This document shows positions 1-8,401 of a stretch of DNA of 64,000 bases, piece by piece; within the stretch, counting starts at the first letter, position 1, and the number at the start of each line of letters is the position of its first letter. The position numbers were made by a program, and so were the translations under genes. Origin of the DNA: a bacterium (lineage in GTDB: Bacteria > Krumholzibacteriota > Krumholzibacteriia > LZORAL124-64-63); assembly GCA_016712675.1 (NCBI GenBank), contig JADJQR010000001.1, forward strand, positions 1,984,001-2,048,000. Reading direction: 5' to 3'. The notes beneath the pieces are model-generated. The model saw only the letters and a list, made by a program, of their open reading frames with translations, was not told the DNA's origin and did no database searches.

Positions 1-630
1 GTGCAGCCGGTCGCCTCCGTGGTCACGCAGGTCCGGGTGGATGCGGATGACCCGGCGATGGCCAGGCCGACCAAGCCCATCGGCCCGTTCTACACCGAGG
101 ACGAGGCCGAGCGCCTGCGCCTGGAAAACGGCTGGGCGATGGTCAAGGACGCCGGCCGCGGCTGGCGGCGCGTGGTAGCCAGCCCGCAACCGGTCGAGGT
201 GATCGAGTGGGAGGCCATTCGCACACTGGTGCAGGGCGGCGTGTTCACCATCGCGGTCGGCGGTGGCGGGGTGCCGGTGGTGCGCCGCCCTGACGGCGAC
301 CTTGAGGGCGTGGATGCGGTCATCGACAAGGACCGCGCCAGCGACCTGCTGGGGCGCCTGATCGGCGCCGACACGCTGGTGATCATCACCCAGGTGGCGA
401 AGGTGTGCGCGCGCTACGGGCAGCCCGACCAGGAGGAACTGGACGAGCTGTCGGCCGAGCGCGCGGCGCGGATGCTGGCTGCGGGTGAGTTCCCTGCCGG
501 CAGCATGGGTCCGAAGATCGAGGCGGCGCTGTCGTTCCTGCGTGGCGGCGGGCGCGAGGTCATCATCACCTCGCCCGAGCTGCTGCTCGCGGCGCTCGCC
601 GGCCGCGGCGGGACCCGCATCGTGCCCTGA
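1..630 (+). CDS. arcC: Carbamate kinase, C-terminal part (cut by window edge)
   Basis: Carbamate kinase transfers phosphate between carbamoyl phosphate and ADP, the ATP-yielding last step of arginine or purine-derived carbamoyl phosphate breakdown in the cytoplasm. The frame is open to the first base, so the true start lies upstream; about 209 of the usual roughly 310 residues are visible. Family blocks seen are AVGGGGVPVVRR (about residues 81-92), GVDAVIDKDRAS (103-114), GEFPAGSMGPKIEAALSFL and, near the end, GRGGTRIV. The block usually read as LTDV is IITQVAKV here, a mild deviation. The gene ends 25 bases before purD on the same strand and may be co-transcribed with it. The GTG at base 1 is not taken as a start because conserved sequence already begins there. 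Confidence 0.85.
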   Translation: MQPVASVVTQVRVDADDPAMARPTKPIGPFYTEDEAERLRLENGWAMVKDAGRGWRRVVASPQPVEVIEWEAIRTLVQGGVFTIAVGGGGVPVVRRPDGDLEGVDAVIDKDRASDLLGRLIGADTLVIITQVAKVCARYGQPDQEELDELSAERAARMLAAGEFPAGSMGPKIEAALSFLRGGGREVIITSPELLLAALAGRGGTRIVP

Positions 631-655
631 AGTTAGAGCCGAGGAGGCCGAGTCC

Positions 656-1966
656 ATGTCCGGTTCCGTCCTGGTCATCGGCGGCGGCGGCCGCGAGCAT
701 GCCATCGTCAGGCAACTGGCGCGGTCACCGCAGCGCCCGGTGATCCATGCCGCGCCGGGCAATCCCGGCACGGCCGCGCTTGCGCGCAATGTCACGCTCG
801 ATCCCGCTGACCCTGCCGCGATCGTCCGCTACTGCCAGGATCAGGGCATCGATCTGGTCATCGTCGGCCCGGAGGAGCCCCTCATCGCGGGGCTGGCGGA
901 CCACCTCCGCCACGGCGGCATTCCCGTCTTCGGGCCGGGCGCGCTGGGGGCGCGCCTGGAAGGCGACAAGGAGTTCGCCAAGGAGGTGCTGCACGCGGCG
1001 GGCGTCCCGACCCCGCGCTACCAGGCGTTCAGCACGACCGATTCGGCGCTGTCGCACCTCGACACGATGGACCTGCCGGTCGTGGTCAAGGCCTGCGGCG
1101 CCGCGCAGGGCAAGGGTGTGGCGGTGTGCGCGACACGCGAAGAAGCGGAGACCTTCGTGCGCGACTGCCTGGACGAGCAGCGCTTCGGCGCGTCGGGGCT
1201 GCGCATCCTGCTCGAGGAATGCGTCCGCGGTCCGGAGCTGTCGGTGCTGATCGTCACCGACGGGCAGGACTACTGCCTGCTGGCGCCCAGCCGCGACCAC
1301 AAGCGGATCGGCGAAGGAGACACGGGCCCGAATACCGGCGGGATGGGCGCGTTCGCGCCGGTCACGCTGCCGGCCGAGCTTCACGCGGAGATCGACGCGC
1401 GCGTCGTGCTGCCGGTGCTGGCCGAGTTGCGCCGCCGTGACATCCCGTACCGCGGCGTGCTCTACGCCGGCCTGATGTTGACGGCCACCGGCCCGCAGGT
1501 GCTGGAGTTCAACTGCCGCTTCGGGGATCCGGAGACGCAGGTGGTGCTGCCGCTGCTGCGCGGGGACCTCCTCGAACTGTGCGCGGCGACGGCCGCGGGG
1601 GAACTGGGCGCCTACCTCGAGCACTTCCCCGCCGGCGACGGCGACCCGGCCGAGTGGGCGGGGGCCGGCCTTTCGGAGTGGCGCCGCCACTGCGTGGTCG
1701 TCGTGGGGGCGGCCGATGGCTACCCCGGGCGCTGCCTCAGCGGCCGCGCAATCGAGCTGCCGAACGATCGCGGCGGGGCCTGGATCATCCAGGCCGGCAC
1801 GCGTCAGGCCGAAGGCGGCCTGGTCTCGGCCGGTGGGCGGGTGCTGGGAGCGGTCGGGCTCGCCGACGACCTCGAGGGCGCGCGCCGCCAGGCGTACGAC
1901 CTGCTCGGCGGTGTGCATTTCGAGGGTCTCACCTATCGGCGCGACATCGCCGCGCGAAAGGACTGA
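656..1966 (+). CDS. purD: Phosphoribosylamine--glycine ligase
   Basis: GARS joins glycine to 5-phosphoribosylamine using ATP, the second step of de novo purine synthesis, in the cytosol. The 436-residue product has the usual family length. It begins with VLVIGGGGREHAI (residues 5-17), the N-terminal nucleotide-binding turn. It carries the ATP-grasp lysine loop GAAQGKGVAV near residue 145, NTGGMGAFAP near 226, and the metal-binding block EFNCRFGDPETQ near 285. I chose ATG 656, preceded by gaggagg, because translation from farther upstream would run through carbamate kinase in another frame and has no homology. purE starts 1 base after its stop, making a purD-purE-tsaC unit. Confidence 0.95.
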   Translation: MSGSVLVIGGGGREHAIVRQLARSPQRPVIHAAPGNPGTAALARNVTLDPADPAAIVRYCQDQGIDLVIVGPEEPLIAGLADHLRHGGIPVFGPGALGARLEGDKEFAKEVLHAAGVPTPRYQAFSTTDSALSHLDTMDLPVVVKACGAAQGKGVAVCATREEAETFVRDCLDEQRFGASGLRILLEECVRGPELSVLIVTDGQDYCLLAPSRDHKRIGEGDTGPNTGGMGAFAPVTLPAELHAEIDARVVLPVLAELRRRDIPYRGVLYAGLMLTATGPQVLEFNCRFGDPETQVVLPLLRGDLLELCAATAAGELGAYLEHFPAGDGDPAEWAGAGLSEWRRHCVVVVGAADGYPGRCLSGRAIELPNDRGGAWIIQAGTRQAEGGLVSAGGRVLGAVGLADDLEGARRQAYDLLGGVHFEGLTYRRDIAARKD

Positions 1967-1967
1967 C

Positions 1968-2462
1968 ATGACCGCCCTGTGGAACGCCACCGATCCGGCG
2001 CCGCAGGTGCTCGTGCTGCTGGGCAGCGAGAGCGACCTGCCGGTGGTCGAGAAGATGCCCGCGCTGCTCGAGCGCTTCGGCCTGACGCACGGGACCGCCG
2101 TGGCCTCGGCGCATCGGCAGCCCGAGCGTCTGCACGAACTGGTGCGCGCGGCCGAACGCGGGGGGACCCAGGTCTTCGTCGCGGCAGCCGGCATGGCTGC
2201 CCACCTGCCGGGTGTTGTGGCTTCGCTGACCGGTCGGCCCGTCATCGGCGTGCCGGTGGCGTCCGGGCCCCTGGCCGGCGTCGACGCGCTGCTGTCGATC
2301 GTGCAGATGCCGCCCGGCGTGCCGGTGGCGACCGTGGCGATCGGCAGCGCCGGCGCGCGGAACGCCGCCTGCCTGGCCGCGCGCATCATCGGTGTGGCCG
2401 ATGCACGCGTGGCGGCCGCGGTCGAGGACTACCGGCGCGAGCTGGCCGCCGGCGGCAGGTGA
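1968..2462 (+). CDS. purE: N5-carboxyaminoimidazole ribonucleotide mutase (PurE class I)
   Basis: PurE moves the carboxyl group of N5-CAIR to carbon 4, giving CAIR in purine synthesis. At 164 residues it has the length of class I (bacterial) enzymes, which normally act with PurK; no purK is in the window. Signature segments are GSESDLP near residues 17-23, SAHRQPER near 46 (usually SAHRTPE) and AAAGMAAHLPGVVAS near 71. It follows purD by one base, and its stop shares bases with the GTG start of the next gene (GTGA), so translation of the two is probably coupled. Confidence 0.93.
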   Translation: MTALWNATDPAPQVLVLLGSESDLPVVEKMPALLERFGLTHGTAVASAHRQPERLHELVRAAERGGTQVFVAAAGMAAHLPGVVASLTGRPVIGVPVASGPLAGVDALLSIVQMPPGVPVATVAIGSAGARNAACLAARIIGVADARVAAAVEDYRRELAAGGR

Positions 2463-3076
2463 GCGCGCCGCGGCTCGGGGACGCGGCCGCGGCCGCGGCG
2501 CTTCGCGCCGGCTCGGTGCTGCTGCTGGCCACCGACACGGTGTGCGGCCTTCACGCGCGCGCGGACTTCCCGGCGGCGCTGGCCCGGATCGCCGACCTCA
2601 AGGGCAGGCCCCAGGGCAAGCCCCTGCTCGTGCTGGCCGAATCTCTGGCCCAGGCCCGGTCCCTGTGCCGGCCCCTGAGCGTCGCCCAGGCAGCCCTCTG
2701 TGCCGCCGCCTGGCCGGGGCCCTTTACGTTCCTGTTGCCGGCCCGGGCCGGGCTGGAGCCTGCCCTGGTGGACCCGCAACCGGGGACGGTCGCTGTCCGT
2801 GTGCCGGGCCGCGAGGATCTGCGCCGCCTGATCGGCCTGGCCGGCGGCCCCCTGGCCTCCACCAGCGCGAACCCCAGCGGAGAACCGCCGCTGACGATCC
2901 TGGCGGACGCCGTGGCCGCCTTCGGGCACGGCCTGGCGGGCTGGTGGGAGGGCGATCCGGGGTACGACCAGGGCGTCGGCCAGCCGAGCGCCCTGGTTGA
3001 TCTCACGGGCGACAGCCCGCGTATCCTGAGGGCGGGGCCGCTGCCCCTGCCGCCGCCAGGTCCTGCCGTTTCTTGA
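2459..3076 (+). CDS. tsaC: L-threonylcarbamoyladenylate synthase (TsaC/Sua5/YrdC family)
   Basis: The enzyme makes threonylcarbamoyl-AMP from threonine, bicarbonate and ATP, the first step towards the t6A37 modification of ANN-decoding tRNAs. The 205-residue protein matches the short TsaC form without the Sua5 C-terminal domain. Visible are VLLLATDTVCGLHA, the lysine/arginine loop KGRPQGKPLLVL near residue 48, WPGPFTFLLPA and STSANPSGEPP near 134. The GTG start at 2459 overlaps the purE stop. The C-terminal tail is proline-rich. An alternative is a YciO-type paralogue of unknown substrate, but the motif set and length favour TsaC. Confidence 0.85.
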   Translation: MSAPRLGDAAAAAALRAGSVLLLATDTVCGLHARADFPAALARIADLKGRPQGKPLLVLAESLAQARSLCRPLSVAQAALCAAAWPGPFTFLLPARAGLEPALVDPQPGTVAVRVPGREDLRRLIGLAGGPLASTSANPSGEPPLTILADAVAAFGHGLAGWWEGDPGYDQGVGQPSALVDLTGDSPRILRAGPLPLPPPGPAVS

Positions 3077-3136
3077 CGCTAGCCGCCGCGACTTCTACCT
3101 TTGAAGGCCCCGCGGTGCGGGCGCGAAAGGCCGGTC

Positions 3137-3652
3137 ATGCCCAGGCGGATCGTCTTCGTGTGCACGGGCAACTCCTGCCGCAGCCCGTTGGCCGAGGTCC
3201 TGGCCCGGGCCCGGTACGCTGACCTGCCCCTGATCTTCGCCTCCGCCGGTACGGACGCGGTGGCCGGACAGCCGGCCTCTCCTGAAGCGTGCGCGGTGGC
3301 GACCGGGCGCGGGCTCGACCTGGGCGGGCACCGCGCCACCCCCCTGGACGCCGCGTCGCTGGCGGGCGCGGTGTGGGTGATCGGGATGACCCGGGCCCAT
3401 GTCGCGCTGCTGCGCGCGCGGCTGAGCCCGGCCTGGCCCGGGCGGGTCGGTCTGCTGGGGCTGCCGGGGTTCGACTGGCGGACGGGGCGGACGGCGACCG
3501 ACGCCGCCGCCGCGGGCGGACTCGAGGTGCCGGACCCCTGGCAGCAGCCGCCGGAGCGGTATGGCGCGGTGGCCGCGCTCATCGACAGGTGGTTGCTTGC
3601 CTGGCATGATGTGTTCGCTGAGGCGAGCGCCGGAAAGGACTGTCCGGAATGA
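3137..3652 (+). CDS. Low-molecular-weight protein phosphatase (arsenate reductase/Wzb fold)
   Basis: Members of this fold dephosphorylate phosphotyrosine or phosphoarginine, or reduce arsenate, through a cysteine nucleophile. The P-loop CTGNSCRSP sits at residues 9-17, giving the C(X)5R signature, and the general-acid aspartate lies in VPDPW near residue 131. Length is 171 residues, a little above the usual 140-160. ATG 3137 is chosen because gcgcgaaagg lies just upstream and the P-loop normally starts within ten residues of the N-terminus; an in-frame ATG at 3101 would add an unlikely leader. It overlaps rpiB by ATGA. In other genomes this order (tsaC, phosphatase, rpiB, glyA) resembles the YwlE neighbourhood, so a protein-arginine phosphatase role is possible but not shown. 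Confidence 0.85.
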   Translation: MPRRIVFVCTGNSCRSPLAEVLARARYADLPLIFASAGTDAVAGQPASPEACAVATGRGLDLGGHRATPLDAASLAGAVWVIGMTRAHVALLRARLSPAWPGRVGLLGLPGFDWRTGRTATDAAAAGGLEVPDPWQQPPERYGAVAALIDRWLLAWHDVFAEASAGKDCPE

Positions 3653-4104
3653 AGATCGCCATCGGCTCGGATCACAGGGGCCTGGCCCACCGCGCACTCC
3701 TGAAGGAGCGCCTGCAGGCCGCCGGGCACCAGGTGGAGGACTGCGGCGGGCCGGCGGGCGCCCCGATCGACTATCCGGAACCGGCCCTGGCCGTGGCCAC
3801 GCGGGTGGCCGCTGGCCGGGCCGATGCGGGCGTGCTGATCTGCGGTTCGGGCATCGGCGTGAGCATCGCCGCCAACAAGGTGCGCGGCGTGCGGGCGGCG
3901 CTCTGCTTCACGGCGGCGCAGGCGGACGGGACGCGCCGCCACAACGATGCCAACGTGCTGTGCCTGAGCGGCGACGCCCTGGCGCCCGAGGCCGCCTGGC
4001 CCGTGGCCGAGGCGTTCCTGGCCGGGCGCTTCGAGGGCGGACGGCATGCCGGGCGGGTCGGGATGATCACGGGGTACGAGAACAGCCCTCGGACTGGGGA
4101 GTGA
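3649..4104 (+). CDS. rpiB: Ribose-5-phosphate isomerase B
   Basis: RpiB interconverts ribose 5-phosphate and ribulose 5-phosphate in the non-oxidative pentose phosphate pathway, supplying ribose for nucleotides. The 151-residue product has IAIGSDHRG at residues 3-11, the catalytic cysteine in [13 protein letters not shown] near residue 65, and [10 protein letters not shown] near 98, matching the RpiB/LacAB family rather than RpiA. It overlaps the upstream phosphatase by ATGA and is followed 4 bases later by glyA, so the run from tsaC to nrdR looks like a single transcription unit. Confidence 0.93.
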   Translation: MKIAIGSDHRGLAHRALLKERLQAAGHQVEDCGGPAGAPIDYPEPALAVATRVAAGRADAGVLICGSGIGVSIAANKVRGVRAALCFTAAQADGTRRHNDANVLCLSGDALAPEAAWPVAEAFLAGRFEGGRHAGRVGMITGYENSPRTGE

Positions 4105-4108
4105 CGCG

Positions 4109-5356
4109 ATGTACGACGTGGTGCGCAAGGTCGATCCGCAGGTGGCGGGCGTCCTGGAGTCCGAACTGGCGCGCCAGCGCGACCAGCTCGAGATGATCGC
4201 GAGCGAGAACTTCACCAGCCCGGCGGTGATGGCCGCCATGGGCTCGACGCTGACGAACAAGTACGCGGAGGGCTACCCCGGAAAGCGCTACTACGGCGGC
4301 TGCGTCCACGTCGACGTCGTGGAATCGCTGGCCCGCGACCGGGCCTGCGCCCTGTTCGGCGCCGACCGGGCCAACGTGCAGCCGCACAGCGGCTCCACGG
4401 CCAACCTGACGGCCTACCTGGCCTTCCTCAAGCCGGGCGACAAGCTGCTGGGCCTGTCGCTCTCGCACGGCGGGCACCTGACGCACGGGCATCCGGTGAA
4501 CTTCTCCGGCCTGCTCTTCCAGGCCGTGCACTACGAGGTGGACCGGGAGACCGAGACCATCGATTACGACCGCCTCCGCGAGCAGGCCAGGCGCGAGCAG
4601 CCGCGCCTGCTGATCGGCGGCGCCAGCGCGTACCCGCGCACGTGGGATTTCGCGGCGCTGCGCAGCATCGCCGACGAGGTCGGCGCGATCCTGCTGTTCG
4701 ACATGGCCCACATCGCGGGCCTGGTTGCCGGCGGTGTGCACCCGAGCCCGGTGCCCCACTGCGACGTGGTCACCTCGACCACGCACAAGACCCTGCGGGG
4801 GCCGCGCGGAGGCTTGGTGCTCTGCCGGCAGGAGCACTTCGCGGCCATCAACAAGCTGAACTTTCCCGGCATCCAGGGCGGCCCCCTGATGCATGTCATC
4901 GCCGCCAAGGCCGTCTGCTTCCACGAGGCGATGCAGGACGGGTTCAAGGACTACGCGCACCGCATGGTGGCCAACGCCAAGGCACTGGGTGAGGCGCTGG
5001 CCGCCCGCGGGTTCCGCCTGGTCAGCGGGGGCACCGACAACCACCTGCTGCTGGTCAACGTGACCAACAAGGGCCTGACCGGCAAGGAGATGGAGGAGCT
5101 GCTCGAGCACGTCGGCATCACGGCGAACAAGAACACCGTGCCGTTCGACCAGCAGAGCCCCTTCGTGACCAGCGGGGTGCGCCTGGGCACACCCGCGCTG
5201 ACAACCCGCGGCATGGGGCCGGGGCAGATGGCGGAGATCGCCGCGATCATGGACGAGGCCGTGCAGGCCCGCGGCGACGAGGCGGCGCTGGCCCGCCTGA
5301 AGGGGCGCAGCGGCGAGCTGTGTCGCGCGTTCCCGTTGTATCCGGACCTGGCCTGA
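4109..5356 (+). CDS. glyA: Serine hydroxymethyltransferase
   Basis: This PLP enzyme converts serine and tetrahydrofolate to glycine and 5,10-methylene-THF, the main source of one-carbon units; its glycine and formyl-THF products feed PurD and PurN, both encoded in this window. The 415-residue protein has the standard length. It shows [29 protein letters not shown] and the PLP-lysine block [13 protein letters not shown] near residues 222-234. The start ATG 4109 lies four bases after the rpiB stop. nrdR follows after 16 bases, an order also common in other phyla. Confidence 0.97.
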   Translation: MYDVVRKVDPQVAGVLESELARQRDQLEMIASENFTSPAVMAAMGSTLTNKYAEGYPGKRYYGGCVHVDVVESLARDRACALFGADRANVQPHSGSTANLTAYLAFLKPGDKLLGLSLSHGGHLTHGHPVNFSGLLFQAVHYEVDRETETIDYDRLREQARREQPRLLIGGASAYPRTWDFAALRSIADEVGAILLFDMAHIAGLVAGGVHPSPVPHCDVVTSTTHKTLRGPRGGLVLCRQEHFAAINKLNFPGIQGGPLMHVIAAKAVCFHEAMQDGFKDYAHRMVANAKALGEALAARGFRLVSGGTDNHLLLVNVTNKGLTGKEMEELLEHVGITANKNTVPFDQQSPFVTSGVRLGTPALTTRGMGPGQMAEIAAIMDEAVQARGDEAALARLKGRSGELCRAFPLYPDLA

Positions 5357-5372
5357 GGGCGGAAGGCTGCCG

Positions 5373-5837
5373 ATGAAGTGCCCGCGTTGCGCCAGTGACG
5401 AGGACAAGGTGATCGACAGCCGCGCCGTGCGCGAAGGGCGCGGTGTGCGGCGGCGGCGCGAGTGCACCGCCTGCGGCGAGCGCTACACCACCTACGAGGC
5501 GGTCGAGACGCGTCCCATGCTGGTGGTCAAGCGCAGCGGCGAGCGCGTGACGTACAACCGGTCCAAGGTCATCGTCGGCGTGACCAAGGCCTGCGAGAAG
5601 AGGCCGGTGTCGCTGGAGGAGATCGAGATCATCGTCGACCGGGTCGAGCACGACCTGGCGGTCGCCGGGCGGCGCGAGGTGCCCAGCGAGGTCATCGGCA
5701 GCTGTGTCCTCGAGCAGCTGCGGCACGTCGACGAGGTGGCCTACGTCCGCTTCGCCTCCGTCTACCGGAGCTTCCAGAGCGTCGACGAGTTCTTTGCGCT
5801 GCTCAGCGCCATGCGCGTGCCGCCGGGGGCGCTGTGA
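5373..5837 (+). CDS. nrdR: Transcriptional repressor NrdR
   Basis: NrdR senses ATP/dATP through an ATP-cone and represses ribonucleotide reductase genes. The 154-residue protein has the classical layout: a zinc ribbon with CPRC at residues 3-6 and CTACGERYTTYE from about 31, followed by an ATP-cone (VKRSGERVTYNRSKV onwards). Length and motifs match the family closely. No ribonucleotide reductase gene or obvious NrdR box pair is in this window, so its targets are elsewhere. Its stop overlaps the GTG start proposed for tatC. Confidence 0.96.
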   Translation: MKCPRCASDEDKVIDSRAVREGRGVRRRRECTACGERYTTYEAVETRPMLVVKRSGERVTYNRSKVIVGVTKACEKRPVSLEEIEIIVDRVEHDLAVAGRREVPSEVIGSCVLEQLRHVDEVAYVRFASVYRSFQSVDEFFALLSAMRVPPGAL

Positions 5838-6802
5838 CCGCCTCGCGCGACCCCGAGGCGGATCCGGCCGGCACGGCCGGCGGCACGACGGAGGCGTCCG
5901 GCAGCGGACTGCCGCCGGGGCCGAGGGACCAGGTGGGGTTCGGGGACCTGCCGCCGCCACCCGGCCGTGAAGAGGCCGCGGCCGCCGGGCCGCCGCCACC
6001 ACCACCGCCAGGGCACCGTGCGACACCGGCCGCGCCCCCGTCGGCGCCCCAGCCGCCACCGGAACCGGGCCGCATGGGCCTGCTGGACCACCTCGCGGAG
6101 CTCCGCACGGTGCTGATCCAGTGCCTGCTGGCGGCGCTGGCCGCCGCGATCCTGTGCTGGGCCTGGTCGGGCGACCTGGTGGACCTGATCATCAGCCCGG
6201 TCCGCGAGCACGGCGTGTACTTCACGGCGCCGAACGACGCGTTCATGGCGCGGCTGCGCGTGTCGTTCGTGGCCGGCCTGTTCGTGGTGGCGCCGTTCGT
6301 CCTGTTCCGGGTCTACGGGTTCGTCCTGCCGGGCCTGCACCGCCGGGAGCGACGCTTGGTGACGCCGGTCCTGGCCTGGACGGTGCTGCTGTTCTACACG
6401 GGGATCGCGTTCGCGTTCTTCGTGGTGGCGCCGAACGTGGTGCGGTTCCTGATGGGGTTCGGGACCGAGTCCCTGAAGCCGTTGATCGGGATCAGCCAGT
6501 ACCTGGCGTTCGTGTTCCGCCTGTGCCTGGGCTTCGGGCTGGTGTTCGAACTCCCGATGCTGGTGATCGCGCTGTGCCTGGCGGGGATCGTCAGCCCGCG
6601 GCTGCTCCTGCGGACGTGGCGCTACGCGATCGTCATCATCTCGATCCTCGCGGCGGTGTTCACGCCGCCGGACATCATCAGCCAGATGATGATGCTGGTG
6701 CCGATGCTGGTGCTCTATATGGGATCGGTCGTGATCGCCTTCGTGCTGGTGGGGCGCCGCGACCGCGCCCGTGCCGCCGCCGCGGCGGCCGAAGGGGATT
6801 GA
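5834..6802 (+). CDS. tatC: Twin-arginine translocase subunit TatC with proline-rich N-terminus
   Basis: TatC is the six-helix inner-membrane receptor for twin-arginine signal peptides in folded-protein export. The recognisable domain begins at MGLLDHLAELR (about residue 81) and shows AFMARLRVSFVAGLF, FYTGIAFAFFVVAPNVVRF and FTPPDIISQ, with hydrophobic segments spaced as in the family. If translation starts at GTG 5834, which overlaps the nrdR stop (GTGA), about 80 Pro/Gly/Ala-rich residues precede the domain, including a run of seven prolines. A start at ATG 6074 would give a normal-length TatC of 242 residues. I favour 5834 for coupling, but the N-terminus is uncertain. Confidence 0.9.
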   Translation: MTASRDPEADPAGTAGGTTEASGSGLPPGPRDQVGFGDLPPPPGREEAAAAGPPPPPPPGHRATPAAPPSAPQPPPEPGRMGLLDHLAELRTVLIQCLLAALAAAILCWAWSGDLVDLIISPVREHGVYFTAPNDAFMARLRVSFVAGLFVVAPFVLFRVYGFVLPGLHRRERRLVTPVLAWTVLLFYTGIAFAFFVVAPNVVRFLMGFGTESLKPLIGISQYLAFVFRLCLGFGLVFELPMLVIALCLAGIVSPRLLLRTWRYAIVIISILAAVFTPPDIISQMMMLVPMLVLYMGSVVIAFVLVGRRDRARAAAAAAEGD

Positions 6803-6878
6803 CATCGTCCCGGATTCGGGAATACTCCAGACGCTGCGGCCGCGACGGCCCGGTGCGCGCAACCGAGAGTGGGAAGGC

Positions 6879-7883
6879 ATGGGACTGGTCGACCGCGAAC
6901 GCATCAAACTGGCCACGCTCCAGCGGAAGATCGGGCCCGCCCTGGCGGCGGTCGATCGCGAGTTCCAGCGGATCACCACCGGTGACAGCCCGCTGACCCG
7001 CGACATCTGCGCGCACATCCTGCAGGGCAAGAGCAAGAAGTTCCGCCCCACGCTCCTGCTGCTGGCGGCCCAGGATGACGACGGCTTCGCGCCGGCGGCC
7101 ATCACCGCGGCGGCCAGCGTGGAACTGGTGCACACCGCCACGCTCGTGCACGACGACTTCATCGATGAGGCGATGACGCGGCGCGGCCTGCCTGCCGTCA
7201 ACGTGAAGTACGGTCCGAGCGCCGCGCTCATCATGGGCGACTACCTCTATTCGACGGCGCTGCACAATCTCTGCGCAGCCGGGCTGCATCATGCAGTCGA
7301 ACTGCTGGCTCGAACGACGGTGCTGATGAGCGAGGCCGAGATGCTGCAACTCGAGCACCGTTACGACATGGCGATCAGCGAGGATCGCTACCTGCAGATC
7401 ATCCACCAGAAGACGGCATCGTTGATCGAGAACGCTTGCCGAATCGGGGTCTCTTTCAACCGGCGACTGAGCGGCTGCGAGGCGGCATTCGGCGACTTCG
7501 GGGCGCACACCGGTCGCGTTTTCCAGATCACCGACGATGTCTTCGACTACCTCGGCGACGAAAGACGCCTGGGCAAGCCGACCGGCCAGGATTGGGAAGA
7601 AGGCCGGATCACGCTGCCCCTGATCGCGGCGTGTCGGCAGGCGCCGCCGGCAGCCAGGGCACGCCTGGATGAACTGGCCGGCCGCCGCGGGCGCGAGGAG
7701 AGGGCTGCCTGCTGGCCCGAGGTCCGCGCGTTCGTCACCGAACATGGCGGCGTCGACTACGCCTTCGCGACGGCGCGGCGGTACGGCGAGGCAGCCAAGG
7801 AAGCGCTCGGACCGGTGGCCTCCGGCCCACAGAAGGACCTGTTGGCCGTGGCCGTCGAGTACGTCATCAACCGGCTCAACTAG
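6879..7883 (+). CDS. Trans polyprenyl diphosphate synthase (long-chain isoprenoid)
   Basis: These enzymes condense isopentenyl diphosphate onto an allylic primer to make the prenyl side chain of quinones or a related long-chain lipid. The 334-residue protein has the first aspartate motif in VHDDFIDEAMTRRG near residue 90, the second in ITDDVFDYLGD near 217, and KPTGQDWEEGRITLPLI after it. The residues before the first motif are small, consistent with a long product (C35-C40 type such as IspB/HepT), but chain length cannot be read with confidence. ATG 6879 is preceded by gggaagg. It follows tatC by 76 bases and precedes rsfS by 8. Confidence 0.88.
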   Translation: MGLVDRERIKLATLQRKIGPALAAVDREFQRITTGDSPLTRDICAHILQGKSKKFRPTLLLLAAQDDDGFAPAAITAAASVELVHTATLVHDDFIDEAMTRRGLPAVNVKYGPSAALIMGDYLYSTALHNLCAAGLHHAVELLARTTVLMSEAEMLQLEHRYDMAISEDRYLQIIHQKTASLIENACRIGVSFNRRLSGCEAAFGDFGAHTGRVFQITDDVFDYLGDERRLGKPTGQDWEEGRITLPLIAACRQAPPAARARLDELAGRRGREERAACWPEVRAFVTEHGGVDYAFATARRYGEAAKEALGPVASGPQKDLLAVAVEYVINRLN

Positions 7884-7891
7884 GCGGTAGC

Positions 7892-8401
7892 ATGCAGACC
7901 GAGAACCAAGGCGCCCGCGGGCGCGAGGCCGCTTCCGAGCGGCACCTGCCCGATGACTCCCCGGGTTTCGCACTGGCCGAACGGTGCGCCTGGCATCTGC
8001 TCGAAAAGAAGCTTGAGGACGTCATCGTGCTGGATCTGCGCGGCAATTCCGACGTCTGCGACTTCTTCGTCATCGCCTCGGGCGGTGCCGACACGCAGGT
8101 GCAGGCTGCCGCCCGCCACACGCACGACAGGCTGGCGGCAACCGGCCACCACGCCCACTCGATCGAGGGCCTGAACGAGGGGCGCTGGGTACTGCTGGAT
8201 TTCTTCGACGTGGTGGTGCACGTCTTCCATCAGCGCACGCGCGAGTATTTCCAGCTTGAGCGGCTGTGGGGCGATGCACCCAGACTGGATCTGGCCCCGG
8301 AGTGGTTCGCCGCCGCGGAGGTCGCGGCGCGCCATCCGGACCTGACTTTCACAAATGCCGCGGCCGGAGGCGGCGGCCGGGAGACGGGGAATCATGCTTG
8401 A
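7892..8401 (+). CDS. rsfS: Ribosomal silencing factor RsfS
   Basis: RsfS binds ribosomal protein L14 and keeps 50S subunits from joining 30S when nutrients are scarce. The 169-residue protein carries the family core from about residue 28: LEKKLEDVIVLDLRG, DFFVIASGGADTQVQAAA and WVLLDFFDVVVHVFHQRTREYFQLERLWGD (read in parts), ending the domain near residue 125. A 25-residue hydrophilic N-terminal extension and a 40-residue C-terminal tail exceed the usual 105-120 residue form. It overlaps argS by 8 bases. Confidence 0.92.
   Translation: MQTENQGARGREAASERHLPDDSPGFALAERCAWHLLEKKLEDVIVLDLRGNSDVCDFFVIASGGADTQVQAAARHTHDRLAATGHHAHSIEGLNEGRWVLLDFFDVVVHVFHQRTREYFQLERLWGDAPRLDLAPEWFAAAEVAARHPDLTFTNAAAGGGGRETGNHA

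Noticed and set aside
1-3. GTG at the first base as the start of carbamate kinase
   Set aside because: Conserved sequence is already under way and about a third of the enzyme is missing, so the gene begins before the window.
725-2389. A 554-codon minus-strand frame opposite purD-purE
   Set aside because: Antisense shadow of two recognisable purine genes.
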